NCBI GenBank assembly: GCA_029255685.2
Contig: CM055316.2
Span: forward strand, 73,299,237 to 73,363,236
Source: Silene conica
Taxonomy: Eukaryota > Streptophyta > Magnoliopsida > Caryophyllales > Caryophyllaceae
DNA length: 64,000 bases
Direction: 5' to 3'
The notes beneath the pieces are model-generated. The model ran no database searches and had not been told where the DNA came from. It worked only from the letters and a program-made list of their open reading frames with translations. Numbering within the stretch: position 1 is the first letter of the stretch; every line of letters begins with the position of its first letter. Positions 54,212 to 64,000 of this stretch are shown piece by piece. The position numbers and the translations under genes were made by a program.

Positions 54212-57130
54212 TGTAACATCCCGTATTTTCGTAAAATCTAATTTAAGCGTTTTAAATTATTTTATGTAATAAAATAATATTTTAATAATTTATTTCGAAA
54301 GATTTAATTTAATAAGTAAGATCCGTCTTAAGAACCTCAAGTCCTTAAGACGAATACGAACTTGGCAAGGTTTAATTCCCGACTTAAATATCCGTTCAAG
54401 TATCCTAACCCGTTTTATTTATTACGGAAAGGACAATTACTTAAACCCCTAAAATCACATATGTCGACATAATCATCCCCTTCACAACATTTCCACTGTA
54501 AACTCCATTTCTCCTAAAACCTCCATAAACATCATCTTCTTTTGAGCTTTTCTTCATCATCCGGTACTCGAATCGAGGTAACAACGACATTTTCGGAATC
54601 CTCATTCGATTCCCAAGCCATCTATCACTTTCTTTTCGTAAATCCTTAAACTCGAAATCTGGCCTGTTTTACATAAATTCCGTTTTGATGCTCTTAAACC
54701 CGTTTTTCGTGTTTGTAGGTGAAGGATTGGACAACCCGGACATCGATAGCTACATAGTTGAGGAGGATCTTTAGCCGGACTAGCTTGAAAGGTGACGATA
54801 ATGAGAAACTCGGCCTTTATGTGTAAATTAGCACTTTTGTTGTGTTTCTTGTGTTGGTTTCTGATTTTGTTAATGTTCATTGTTCAAAGGACTTAGTAAT
54901 ATGTTTAGGATGTTTGATAGGTGAAGAATTCATGCTTTAAAGTGTTGTTATATGTTCATAAGCATATTTTCAGTTTTTCGCATTTTGCGACGGATACTTA
55001 TTAAATTCATTTGAGGATTGTTATGGGACTTACTTGCTGATAGATTAGTAGTATTTGGTGTTTGATATTGTTGTGTAAACATCACATGAATCGTTGTGTA
55101 AGTTTTGGTGTCGAATGATTGAGTTTTGAAGAAGGCTGAAATCGCGATTTTCGTATCAGGCTCTCTGAGCCGGTCGACCGACCGGCCGCCGGTCGACCGG
55201 CTGGGAGCGCATCCTTGTGTTTTTCGTATTTTTAAGATTTTGGCCTTAGGACTGCCAGCCGGCCGACCGGCTGGTAGTCATTGTTGCATTGAGGGTGTTT
55301 GCGAAGAATATAGGATAGAAGGGGAGCCCAGCCGGCAGACCGGCCGCCTGCCAGCCGGCCGAGAGTGTATGTGGGTTGGTGTACGAATTAGTAAAGGCTA
55401 GGGAAATGGGGTCCCAGCCGGCCGACCGACTGCCTGCCGACCGGCTGGGAGTCCTTTGTGTTGTCGTTGTTTTTAAAAGCAAGAAAAGAAGGATGGGTTA
55501 CCAGCCGGTGGACCGGCTGCCGGCCGACCGGCTGGGAACCCCTGTAGCATATTTTGAATTCGTAATTCATTTGTATCTTTCAAACGGTTAATCGGTTTTG
55601 GTTGAAACTCGTTTTGTGTACCTTTGGCATGTATTTGAGGTCCCTGGAGGATGGGCAACATTATATTGGGTTCGGGAATGGAGTAAGGATAGAGACCCCC
55701 CGGTCGGGTAACCGAAAGGGAAACCGGCTCTCCCTCAACTTAGTTCCCGGGGTCAATTAAGTGTTGATTAGGAGTTAAGAAAAATAGAACTATGGATTAG
55801 TTCATAGACTTTGGTTGACATTGTATTGATGCGTATTAAGTTATGCCTTAAGCTGGCCTCTGAACTTAATACGTGAGTTGTTTGTCATATATGGGGATAT
55901 GCCTTAAATTGGCCTCTGAGCCCTATATGTGTATGTTTGTCGTGTCTGGAACATGCCTTAAGCTGGCCTCTGAGTTCAGACATGTGTGATAGTGATCGCG
56001 TTGGAACATGCCTTAAGTTGGCCTCTGAGTCTGACGAGTAGAGCAGCTGCACAACGGGGTAGCTAAGGAACTGACACCTTGCCCGGGGTGCAGATGTTTG
56101 GTGCTAGAACATGCCTTAAGCTGGCCTCTGAGTTTAGTACCTTGTGATGTGGTGAAGGGACATGCCTTAAGCTGGCCTCTGAGTCCTTTACTTTTGGATG
56201 CTAGTCTATGCCTTAAGTTGGCCGCTGAGTCTTGTGTCTTGCTGATTGGCAGGTCCATGCCTTAAGTTGGCCTCTGAGTCCTTGCTTGCTGAATGTGTTG
56301 GTGTTTAGGTTATGTCTTAAGTTGACCGCTGAACCTTTACACTTGCTGAATGTTTTGGTATTAGGTTATGTCTTAAGTTGACCGCTGAACCTTTTACTTG
56401 CTGAACTTATCTGTTTGCCTTGAGTTGGTACGTGTCAGATATAGTTATTGATAAGGATGTGTAAATGTATATTTGTTTGAGTTATGGTTTGATCATCCAA
56501 GGCATTGGGTGACTCTTAGTTCGGTTTCATAAATAGTTGGATTGAAAGACCCCCTGACTGGGTAACCAGTAGGGAAACCGGCTCTCCTTCCTAACGGTTT
56601 ATGAAGTTGGTTGAGAGCCGTGCACTAGAGTTGGTATGTTTTTATGAGATCAATCGAAGAGATGTTTATGCTTCACATGTTGATATATGTTGGAGTATTC
56701 TGTATTGTTTTATGTGTTACGTGTTGTCACAAAAGGTGGCTAGGAGAACTCTAGTCACTCCCCACTGATTGTGGCGTACATGTTTTCATGTATGTAGGTA
56801 CATGCAGGTTGGACCAGGGTTACGAGAGGGCTAGCGAGTGATGATCCTGTCGTCATCATATGACTTACCTTTATATCGCCTAGCTAGACTCTTAGACTTT
56901 TGTTACTTTCGTTTTGGCGCCTGTAGGGATGTTCCATCCCAGGCTGATGTACATATTTGTTTTGTTACTTAGAACTGTTACTTATCTATTTTGGTTTTAT
57001 TCCAGTTTCAGTTTCTGTTTCAGTTTAAGACTTCTCGCATGTCGTTTAGTTTACTTTAAAAAGTTTTAATTCCGCTGCATTTTTAGTACTTTTGTATGTT
57101 TATATTTCCGCTTTCGCGAGGGGTTTTACA
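54212..57130 (+). repeat. 5' LTR of Tekay-1b
   Basis: A 2919-bp LTR, TGTAACATCC...GGGGTTTTACA, followed directly by the primer binding site. Compared with the 3' LTR (61797-64000) only about a dozen small differences are visible over 2.2 kb, so the insertion is young. It carries the palindrome array (55167-55540) and the hairpin array (55833-56400). Confidence 0.95.
55833..56400 (+). repeat. Hairpin array in the Tekay-1b 5' LTR
   Basis: The same ten-unit array as at 1708-2275, with conserved CCTTAAGYTGGCC loop sequences and unit-specific complementary arms. Another copy is at 63413-63985 in the 3' LTR. Confidence 0.85.
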
Positions 57131-57132
57131 GT

Positions 57133-57144
57133 TGGTATCAGAGC
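57133..57144 (+). other. Primer binding site, initiator tRNA-Met type
   Basis: TGGTATCAGAGC two bases after the 5' LTR is the standard complement of the 3' end of plant initiator methionine tRNA, which primes minus-strand synthesis. Confidence 0.92.
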
Positions 57145-57296
57145 ATTATTGCTCCCGACGCACTCATGTGACCCCCAACCTTAACTTGACCAAATAAACA
57201 AATAATGAATGAGAGATGGGTAGATCTAAGGACTTATTTTGTAGTCTATTTGTGATTGCTAATTGTTAAGCTAATACTTGTTTTCTCTTTTGAAGG

Positions 57297-57815
57297 ATGG
57301 TGAGACCTAGGGCTGCTGATAACATTGTGCTGCAAGCAATTCAGCATTTGCTTGAGACTCAGAGACAGCAAGCAGGGAATGTTCCACCTCCTCCACCGCC
57401 AGGCAACGAGGCTAATCGTCCTGGTAGTTTCTCATGGATAGCTTCGCAGATGTCCCGTAGCCACGTGAAGACATATGGTGGCGAGGTTGATCCGGTAGCT
57501 CTTACCGAGTGGTTCAGGGAGATAGAGAGGAGCTTTGCTATGTATTCGGTGGGTAGAGAGGTTAGAGTGCGGCTAGCCACTCACTTTCTTACCCTTGAGG
57601 CCGATAGGTGGTGGGCGTTGACAGGACCTACTTTCACTCTTGATCCTTTGTTCGATTGGGATGCTTTTAAGGATAAGCTCGAGACGAGGTTCTATCCTAA
57701 AGAGCTCAGATCACAGCGACTCAAAGAATTCATGGATTTGAAGCAAGGCAAGATGTCAGTTCAGGAGTTCACAGACCGTTTCAACCAGTTAGAACTTCGC
57801 ATCGAGATTTGTTAG
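57297..57815 (+). pseudogene. Gag N-terminal part of Tekay-1b (frameshifted)
   Basis: 172 codons of a Retrotrans_gag capsid protein: a proline-rich patch (PPPPPPGNE), FSWIASQMSRSHVKTYGGE and RWWALTGPTF, ending at a TAG at 57813. The reading continues in the next frame ([20 protein letters not shown]) without a gap, so a one-base change near 57800-57808 separates gag from its own C-terminal half. It is not at the gag-pol border, so programmed frameshifting is unlikely. Confidence 0.85.
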
Positions 57816-57873
57816 AGATGAGGCCGAGAGAGTCTACTTTTACCGTGGCAAGCTAGGGCCACGCATCGAGAGC

Positions 57874-60800
57874 ATGGTTCGTCGTGACTCTACTTCTTTC
57901 GTGGAGGTATATGATGATGCTATTTGGGCCGAGAGTTCTATTCGTGCCATAGATGCTGAGACCCGTGCTGCTACTTCTAGTGTGACTCCTCACCAGAGAT
58001 CAGTGTACCAGGGGAAGAGACCATTTGTTCCTTCTACTTCTTCGCCTTCTTCTCAGAAGAAGCGTTTTGAGAGGTTCTCTGCTCCGGTTGCTAAGACCAT
58101 TGTTCACACCGACACAGCTGCTAGTGTTTGCCACCGTTGTGGTAAACCATCTCATCCGGGTTTTGACTGTTTCAAGAATGCTTTCAAGTGCTATACTTGC
58201 AATGGATTTGGGCACAAGTCTTATGAGTGTTCTGAGAGGAACACCGCACTTGGCAAGGCTGCCACTGCTGCTGCAGCGACTAAGGGAGGAAAGCCGAAAG
58301 GGAAGATCTTTGTGATGACTAGGGCTGAGGCAGAGGCTCATCCAGATATTGTTGCTGGTATCTTTTCTGTTCTTGGCGCTGAGTGCCTTATTTTGTTCGA
58401 TACTGGAGCTTCTTTATCATTTATATCGACTCAGTTCGCCGACCGTTTAGCTCTTGAGTCTTCATTGGTTGAGGAGACTTCTATTTCCTTACCTTCTGGA
58501 GACGTGTTTTCCTGCTCTTCGTCCCATAGGGATGTTCCTATTATTATTGGTCAAGCCACATTTCCAGCGGACTTACTGAGATTTCCTCTCGAGGAGTTTG
58601 ACATTATCCTCGGTATGGATTGGTTATCGCGATACCATGCTCGCTTCGAGTGTCGCGACCAGAAAATCTGCTTGAGGAGTTCTTCAGGAGTTCGTGTTTC
58701 CTATAGGGGAACTCGCCCTCAAAGGGGTGTTCGTGTTATCTCTTCGATGAAAGCATCTCATCTTCTTAGGAAGGGTTGCCAAGCCTTCCTGTGTGTTGTT
58801 ACAGCTGCTAAGCCATCGCTACCGAAGCTTGAAGATGTAGCCATTGTTCGTGAGTATCCAGATGTTTTCCCAGATGACTTGCCAGGGATACCGCCAGAGA
58901 GAGATGTGGAGTTTACCATTGAGCTTGTTCCAGGTACCGGACCGATTTCTAAAGCTCCTTACCGTATGGCTCCGCCAGAGTTGAAAGAGTTGAAGCAACA
59001 GTTGGAAGAGATGATCGAGAAAGGTTTCATTAGACCTAGTGCTTCTCCGTGGGGTGCTCCCGTTTTGTTCGTCAAGAAGAAAGATGGTTCCATGAGACTT
59101 TGCATTGACTATATAGAGCTGAACCGAGTGACCGTGAAGAACAGATATCCTTTGCCTAGGATAGATGACTTGTTTGATCAGTTGAGAGGTGCTTCTAGGT
59201 TTTCTAAGATTGATCTTCGATCGGGTTATCATCAGATTCCAGTGAGAGAGGCTGATATTGCGAAGACTGCTTTTCGTACCAGATATGGGCATTTTGAGTT
59301 TGTGGTTATGCCTTTTGGGTTGACTAATGCACCTGCCATCTTCATGGATCAGATGAACCGTACCTTCAGTGAGTATCTTGACACTTGCGTCGTGGTGTTT
59401 ATCGATGACATTCTCATTTATTCGAAGACCGATGAGGAACATGCTGAGCATCTTCGATTGATTCTTGGGATATTGCGTCGTCAGAAGTGGTTCGCGAAGT
59501 TCTCAAAGTGCGAGTTTTGGCTTTCTAAGGTTGCTTTCCTTGGACATGTGATATCTAGTGAGGGAGTTATGGTTGATCCCGCGAAGATTGAGGCCGTAGT
59601 TGATTGGGAGAGTCCCAAAGATGTTGGAGAGATCCGTAGTTTCCTTGGATTGGCTGGTTATTATCGTAGATTCGTTGAGGATTTCTCCAGATTAGCTCGC
59701 CCGATGACTCAGTTACTGAAGAAGGAAGCTAAGTTTGTTTGGACCGACAAGTGCGAGAGTTCTTTCCAGGAGTTGAAGACCAGATTGACTTCCGCCCCCG
59801 TGTTAGCTTTGCCAGAGATCGGAGTGGACTTTGATGTGTATTGTGATGCTTCGATGTTAGGACTTGGATGCGTACTGATGCAGAGTGGTAAAGTGATAGC
59901 CTATTCATCTAGACAGTTGAGAGTTCATGAGGTGAACTATCCGACACATGATTTGGAGTTGGCCGCAGTCGTTCATGCTTTGAAGATGTGGCGTCATTAC
60001 CTGATTGGATCCCATTGCCGTATTTTCACAGATCACAAGAGTCTTAAGTACATTTTTACCCAGAAAGACCTTAACATGAGACAGAGACGTTGGCTAGAGT
60101 TGGTGAAAGATTACGACCTTGAGTTGTTATATCATGAGGGAAAAGCCAATGTAGTTGCTGATGCGCTTAGCCGCAAGACTTCTCACTCGTTGAGTGCCAT
60201 GAGAGTATTGCCCGATGAGTTGTGTTCCGAGTTCCGGAAGCTAAGGCTAGAGATGGTGGGTAATGGTTTTGATTGGTTAGCTGCTATGACTGCCGAGCCG
60301 TCCTTATATTGGGAGATTCGCCAGAGTTTACCTTCAGATGCCGATTTCAAGAAGTTCGAGGCTAAGATTTTGAGTGGTGTTGCACCTGACTGGGTGATTG
60401 ATGTTGATGGTTTCCTTAGGTTCCGTGGTAGGATGTATGTCCCCGATGTGCCAGATTTGAGGAAGAGGGTTCTTGATGAGGCTCATTTGACACCGTATTC
60501 CGTTCATCCAGGAGGAGAGAAAATGCACAAGGATTTGAGGCTTATGTTTTGGTGGCCTGGTATGAAGAAGGAGATCTTGGATTACGTTAGTAGGTGCTTG
60601 ACTTGTCAGCAAGTCAAGATAGAGCATAGGAGGCCTGGTGGTTTGTTACAGCCGCTTCCCGTTCCTCAGTGGAAGTGGGAATGCATATCTATGGATTTTG
60701 TGACAGCTTTGCCTAAGACTGTGGGAGGCAAAGATGCGATTTGGGTTATTGTTGATCGTCTAACTAAGTGTGCCAGATTTGTGCCGATCAGAGAGACGTG

Positions 60801-61731
60801 GGACATGGATCGATTAGCCAGGGCTTATATTGCTGAGATAGTCCGATATCATGGCGTGCCGAGAGAGATCGTTTCAGATCGAGATCCGAGATTTTGTTGC
60901 AGATTCTGGAAGGCTTTGCAGGAGGCTATGGGTAGCCGTTTGTTGATGAGTACTGCTTTTCATGCCGCGACCGATGGTCAGTCCGAGAGGACTATACAGA
61001 CGCTAGAGGATTTGCTCCGCGCTTGTGCCCTCGATTTTCAGAGTTCTTGGGAGCAGTGTTTACCGTTGGTAAAGTTTTCTTACAACAACAGTTATCATGC
61101 TTCCATTGGTATGGCTCCGTACGAGGCTCTTTATGGTAGGAAATGCCGTAGTCCGATTTGTTGGGACCAGGCTAGTGACGTTCGTGACCTAGGACCGGAC
61201 CAGTTGAATGTTACTATTGACCAGGTTCAGCTTATCAGAGGTAGGATGAAGGCCGCACAGGACCGGCAGAAATCCTATGCTGATGTTCGCCGTAGACCCT
61301 TAGAGTTTGAGGTGGGTGACCGAGTCTTCTTGAGAGTGTCTCCGATGAAGGGTGTTAAGAGGTTTGGAGTTAAGGGCAAGTTGAGCCCTAAGTATATTGG
61401 GCCATTTGAGATCGTGAAGAGGATTGGTGCTGCTGCATATCGATTGGACTTGCCTCCTAGTTTGGGCAAGGTTCATAGCGTTTTTCATGTTTCCCAGCTC
61501 CGTAAATATGTTAGTGACCCGAGTCATGTTCTGCCTAGAGAGATCGAGAACTTGGAGCCGAGTCTTGCCTTCGAGGAGCGTCCAGTGAAGATTCTTGACC
61601 GACAGGAGAGGAAGCTTAGGAGCAAGGTGGTGCCGCTAGTGAAGATCCTTTGGCGTTGCGGTGATGTTGAGGAGCAGACTTGGGAGACTGAGGCATCGAT
61701 GCGTACTGCGCATCCCTTCTTATTCGATTGA
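57874..61731 (+). CDS. Gag C-terminus and Pol of Tekay-1b (PR-RT-RH-INT-chromodomain)
   Basis: A 1285-codon uninterrupted frame for the rest of Gag and the whole Pol polyprotein of a Ty3/Gypsy chromovirus. Visible in order: two CCHC zinc knuckles (residues 86-99 and 106-119); aspartic protease with DTGAS (176-180); reverse transcriptase with the active-site FIDD (509-512); RNase H beginning VYCDAS (655-660); integrase with an HHCC zinc finger (from about 870) and core Asp 941, Asp 1002, Glu 1038 (D-D-35-E). The C-terminal chromodomain-like tail includes [19 protein letters not shown]. Domain order and tail assign it to the Tekay/Del lineage. The true start is upstream in gag; the first Met given here is only the first after the frame change. 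Pol itself looks intact. Confidence 0.93.
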   Translation: MVRRDSTSFVEVYDDAIWAESSIRAIDAETRAATSSVTPHQRSVYQGKRPFVPSTSSPSSQKKRFERFSAPVAKTIVHTDTAASVCHRCGKPSHPGFDCFKNAFKCYTCNGFGHKSYECSERNTALGKAATAAAATKGGKPKGKIFVMTRAEAEAHPDIVAGIFSVLGAECLILFDTGASLSFISTQFADRLALESSLVEETSISLPSGDVFSCSSSHRDVPIIIGQATFPADLLRFPLEEFDIILGMDWLSRYHARFECRDQKICLRSSSGVRVSYRGTRPQRGVRVISSMKASHLLRKGCQAFLCVVTAAKPSLPKLEDVAIVREYPDVFPDDLPGIPPERDVEFTIELVPGTGPISKAPYRMAPPELKELKQQLEEMIEKGFIRPSASPWGAPVLFVKKKDGSMRLCIDYIELNRVTVKNRYPLPRIDDLFDQLRGASRFSKIDLRSGYHQIPVREADIAKTAFRTRYGHFEFVVMPFGLTNAPAIFMDQMNRTFSEYLDTCVVVFIDDILIYSKTDEEHAEHLRLILGILRRQKWFAKFSKCEFWLSKVAFLGHVISSEGVMVDPAKIEAVVDWESPKDVGEIRSFLGLAGYYRRFVEDFSRLARPMTQLLKKEAKFVWTDKCESSFQELKTRLTSAPVLALPEIGVDFDVYCDASMLGLGCVLMQSGKVIAYSSRQLRVHEVNYPTHDLELAAVVHALKMWRHYLIGSHCRIFTDHKSLKYIFTQKDLNMRQRRWLELVKDYDLELLYHEGKANVVADALSRKTSHSLSAMRVLPDELCSEFRKLRLEMVGNGFDWLAAMTAEPSLYWEIRQSLPSDADFKKFEAKILSGVAPDWVIDVDGFLRFRGRMYVPDVPDLRKRVLDEAHLTPYSVHPGGEKMHKDLRLMFWWPGMKKEILDYVSRCLTCQQVKIEHRRPGGLLQPLPVPQWKWECISMDFVTALPKTVGGKDAIWVIVDRLTKCARFVPIRETWDMDRLARAYIAEIVRYHGVPREIVSDRDPRFCCRFWKALQEAMGSRLLMSTAFHAATDGQSERTIQTLEDLLRACALDFQSSWEQCLPLVKFSYNNSYHASIGMAPYEALYGRKCRSPICWDQASDVRDLGPDQLNVTIDQVQLIRGRMKAAQDRQKSYADVRRRPLEFEVGDRVFLRVSPMKGVKRFGVKGKLSPKYIGPFEIVKRIGAAAYRLDLPPSLGKVHSVFHVSQLRKYVSDPSHVLPREIENLEPSLAFEERPVKILDRQERKLRSKVVPLVKILWRCGDVEEQTWETEASMRTAHPFLFD

Positions 61732-61796
61732 GGTATAGTGTATAGATTTATATCCGTTCGAGTTTCGAGGACGAAACTTTTTGAAGTTGGGGTGAT
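61732..61796 (+). other. 3' untranslated tail of Tekay-1b with hairpin and polypurine tract
   Basis: Holds the hairpin AGTTTCG-AGGA-type loop (61761-61778) and the G-rich stretch GAAGTTGGGGTGAT that primes plus-strand synthesis next to the LTR. Confidence 0.8.
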
Positions 61797-64000
61797 TGTA
61801 ACATCCCGTATTTTCGTAAAATCTAATTTAAGCGTTTTAAATTATTTTATGTAATAAAATAATATTTTAATAATTTATTTCGAAAGATTTAATTTAATAA
61901 GTAAGATCCGTCTTAAGAACCTCAAGTCCTTAAGACGAATACGAACTTGGCAAGGTTTAATTCCCGACTTAAATATCCGTTCAAGTATCCTAACCCGTTT
62001 TATTTATTACGGAAAAGACAATTACTTAAACCCCTAAAATCACATATGTCGACATAATCATCCCCTTCACAACATTTCCACTGTAAACTCCATTTCTCCT
62101 AAAACCTCCATAAACATCATCTTCTTTTGAGCTTTTCTTCATCATCCGGTACTCGAATCGAGGTAACAACGACATTTTCGGAATCCTCATTCGATTCCCA
62201 AGCCATCTATCACTTTCTTTTCGTAAATCCTTAAACTCGAAATCTGGCCTGTTTTACATAAATTCCGTTTTGATGCTCTTAAACCCGTTTTTCGTGTTTG
62301 TAGGTGAAGGATTGGACAACCCGGACATCGATAGCTACATAGTTGAGGAGGATCTTTAGCCGGACTAGCTTGAAAGGTGACGATAATGAGAAACTCGGCC
62401 TTTATGTGTAAATTAGCACTTTTGTTGTGTTTCTTGTGTTGGTTTCTGATTTTGTTAATGTTCATTGTTCAAAGGACTTAGTAATATGTTTAGGATGTTT
62501 GATAGGTGAAGAATTCATGCTTTAACGTGTTGTTATATGTTCATAAGCATATTTTCTGTTTTTCGCATTTTGCGACGGATACTTATTAAATTCATTTGAG
62601 GATTGTTATGGGACTTACTTGCTGATAGATTAGTAGTATTTGGTGTTTGATATTGTTGTGTAAACATCACATGAATCGTTGTGTAAGTTTTGGTGTCGAA
62701 TGATTGAGTTTTGAAGAAGGCTGAAATCGCGATTTTCGTATCAGGCTCTCTGAGCCGGTCGACCGACCGGCCGCCGGTCGACCGGCTGGGAGCGCATCCT
62801 TGTGTTTTTCGTATTTTTAAGATTTTGGCCTTAGGACTGCCAGCCGACCGGCTGGTAGTCATTGTTGCATTGAGGGTGTTTGCGAAGAATATAGGATAGA
62901 AGGGGAGCCCAGCCGGCAGACCGGCCGCCTGCCAGCCGGCCGGGAGTGTATGTGGGTTGGTGTACGAATTAGTAAAGGCTAGGGAAATGGGGTCCCAGCC
63001 GGCCGACCGGCTGCCTGCCGACCGGCTGGGAGTCCTTTGTGTTGTCGTTGTTTTTAAAAGAAAGAAAAGAAGGATGGGTTACCAGCCGGTGGACCGGCTG
63101 CCGGCCGACCGGCTGGGAACCCCTGTAGCATATTTTGAATTCGTAATTCATTTGTATCTTTCAAACGGTTAATCGGTTTTGGTTGAAACTCGTTTTGTGT
63201 ACCTTTGGCATGTATTTGAGGTCCCCGGAGGATGGGCAACATTATATTGGGTTCGGGAATGGAGTAAGGATAGAGACCCCCCGGTCGGGTAACCGAAAGG
63301 GAAACCGGCTCTCCCTCAACTTAGTTCCCGGGGTCAATTAAGTGTTGATTAGGAGTTAAGAAAAATAGAACTATAGATTAGTTCATAGACTTTGGTTGAC
63401 ATTGTATTGATGCGTATTAAGTTATGCCTTAAGCTGGCCTCTGAACTTAATACGTGAGTTGTTTGTCATATATGGGGATATGCCTTAAGTTTGCCTCTGA
63501 GCCCTATATGTGTATGTTTGTCGTGTCTGGAACATGCCTTAAGCTGGCCTCTGAGTTCAGACATGTGTGATAGTGATCGCGTTGGAACATGCCTTAAGTT
63601 GGCCTCTGAGTCTGACGAGTAGAGCAGCTGCACAACGGGGTAGCTAAGGAACTGACACCTTGCCCGGGGTGCAGATGTTTGGTGCTAGAACATGCCTTAA
63701 GCTGGCCTCTGAGTTTAGTACCTTGTGATGTGGTGAAGGGACATGCCTTAAGCTGGCCTCTGAGTCCTTTACTTTTGGATGCTAGTCTATGCCTTAAGTT
63801 GGCCGCTGAGTCTAGTGTCTTGCTGATTGGCAGGTCCATGCCTTAAGTTGGCCTCTGAGTCCTTGCTTGCTGAATGTGTTGGTGTTTAGGTTATGTCTTA
63901 AGTTGACCGCTGAACCTTTACACTTGCTGAATGTTTTGGTATTAGGTTATGTCTTAAGTTGACCGCTGAACCTTTTACTTGCTGAACTTATCTGCTTGCC
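61797..64000 (+). repeat. 3' LTR of Tekay-1b, cut by the window end
   Basis: Starts TGTAACATCCCG and follows the 5' LTR for 2204 bp to the window edge; about 715 bp are missing. Differences from the 5' LTR include a 4-base loss in the palindrome array near 62843 and scattered substitutions. The right flank with its target duplication (expected GTTTA) is outside the window. Confidence 0.93.

Noticed and set aside
57800..57874. Programmed frameshift between gag and pol of Tekay-1b.
   Set aside because: The break lies inside gag, before the zinc knuckles, and no slippery heptamer with downstream structure was seen. Tekay elements usually have one gag-pol frame.
58000..59451. Long minus-strand frames over the pol gene.
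   Set aside because: They overlap the well-supported pol frame and contain no recognisable domain.

Overview
The window is repeat-dominated nuclear DNA of a flowering plant, probably a eudicot. Evidence for this: spliced genes with GT-AG introns, a plant PHT1 phosphate transporter, Ty3/Gypsy Tekay-type and Copia LTR retrotransposons, CACTA (En/Spm) elements with TNP2-type transposase, a FAR1-type Mutator-like element (MULE) and a Stowaway-like MITE. A Caryophyllales origin feels possible from family recall but is not shown by the sequence. No rRNA gene, intact tRNA gene or CRISPR array was seen.

Layout. 1-5778 is the right side of a nest: the 3' end of one Tekay-type element (Tekay-1a, LTR 75-2989), then the 3' end of a CACTA element (to 3739), then a decayed integrase/chromodomain end and LTR of a second Tekay family (to 5778). 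6941-8534 (minus) is a PHT1 phosphate-transporter gene broken by a 5-base deletion; its TATA box and 5'-UTR intron lie at 8559-9384. A MULE of 26.2 kb (9423-35644, perfect 9-bp target duplication TTATGAAAT, 55-bp terminal inverted repeats) landed about 30 bp upstream of that TATA box. The MULE carries two convergent genes, as MuDR does: an intact five-exon gene of unknown function (plus, 9778-18449, 616 codons) and a FAR1-type transposase (minus, 19735-35214).

The MULE holds two CACTA elements. CACTA-2 (11116-15194, TSD TTG) sits in an intron of the unknown gene and leaves its frame intact. CACTA-1 (21093-33331, TSD ATT) sits in a transposase exon and breaks it. CACTA-1 looks autonomous: an uninterrupted 1108-aa TNP2 transposase and a 13-exon, 825-aa second protein with a Ulp1-type protease end. 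It also carries a captured first exon of a MACPF (CAD1/NSL1-like) gene.

Right of the MULE, 35654-40500 is AT-rich flank with MITEs and a probable degraded LTR. 40501-47951 is a minus-strand Tekay-like LTR split by CACTA-3 (42453-46826, TSD ACA), which carries fragments of an HD2-type histone deacetylase, a PP2C phosphatase and a LINE-type zf-RVT domain. 47952-49900 holds remnants of that element and a short Copia LTR. From 49901 a second copy of the Tekay-1 family (Tekay-1b) occupies the rest: its 5' LTR and left flank are duplicated in tandem (4.3 kb, with a 140-bp patched junction), followed by a nearly complete gag-pol (57297-61731, one frameshift in gag) and a 3' LTR cut by the window edge.

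The most unusual signals are RNA-like. The Tekay-1 LTRs carry an array of about ten hairpins whose loop is nearly constant while the stems differ yet stay self-complementary. A second hairpin with a purine-GGA loop and covarying stem lies just upstream of the polypurine tract in all Tekay-like ends seen here.
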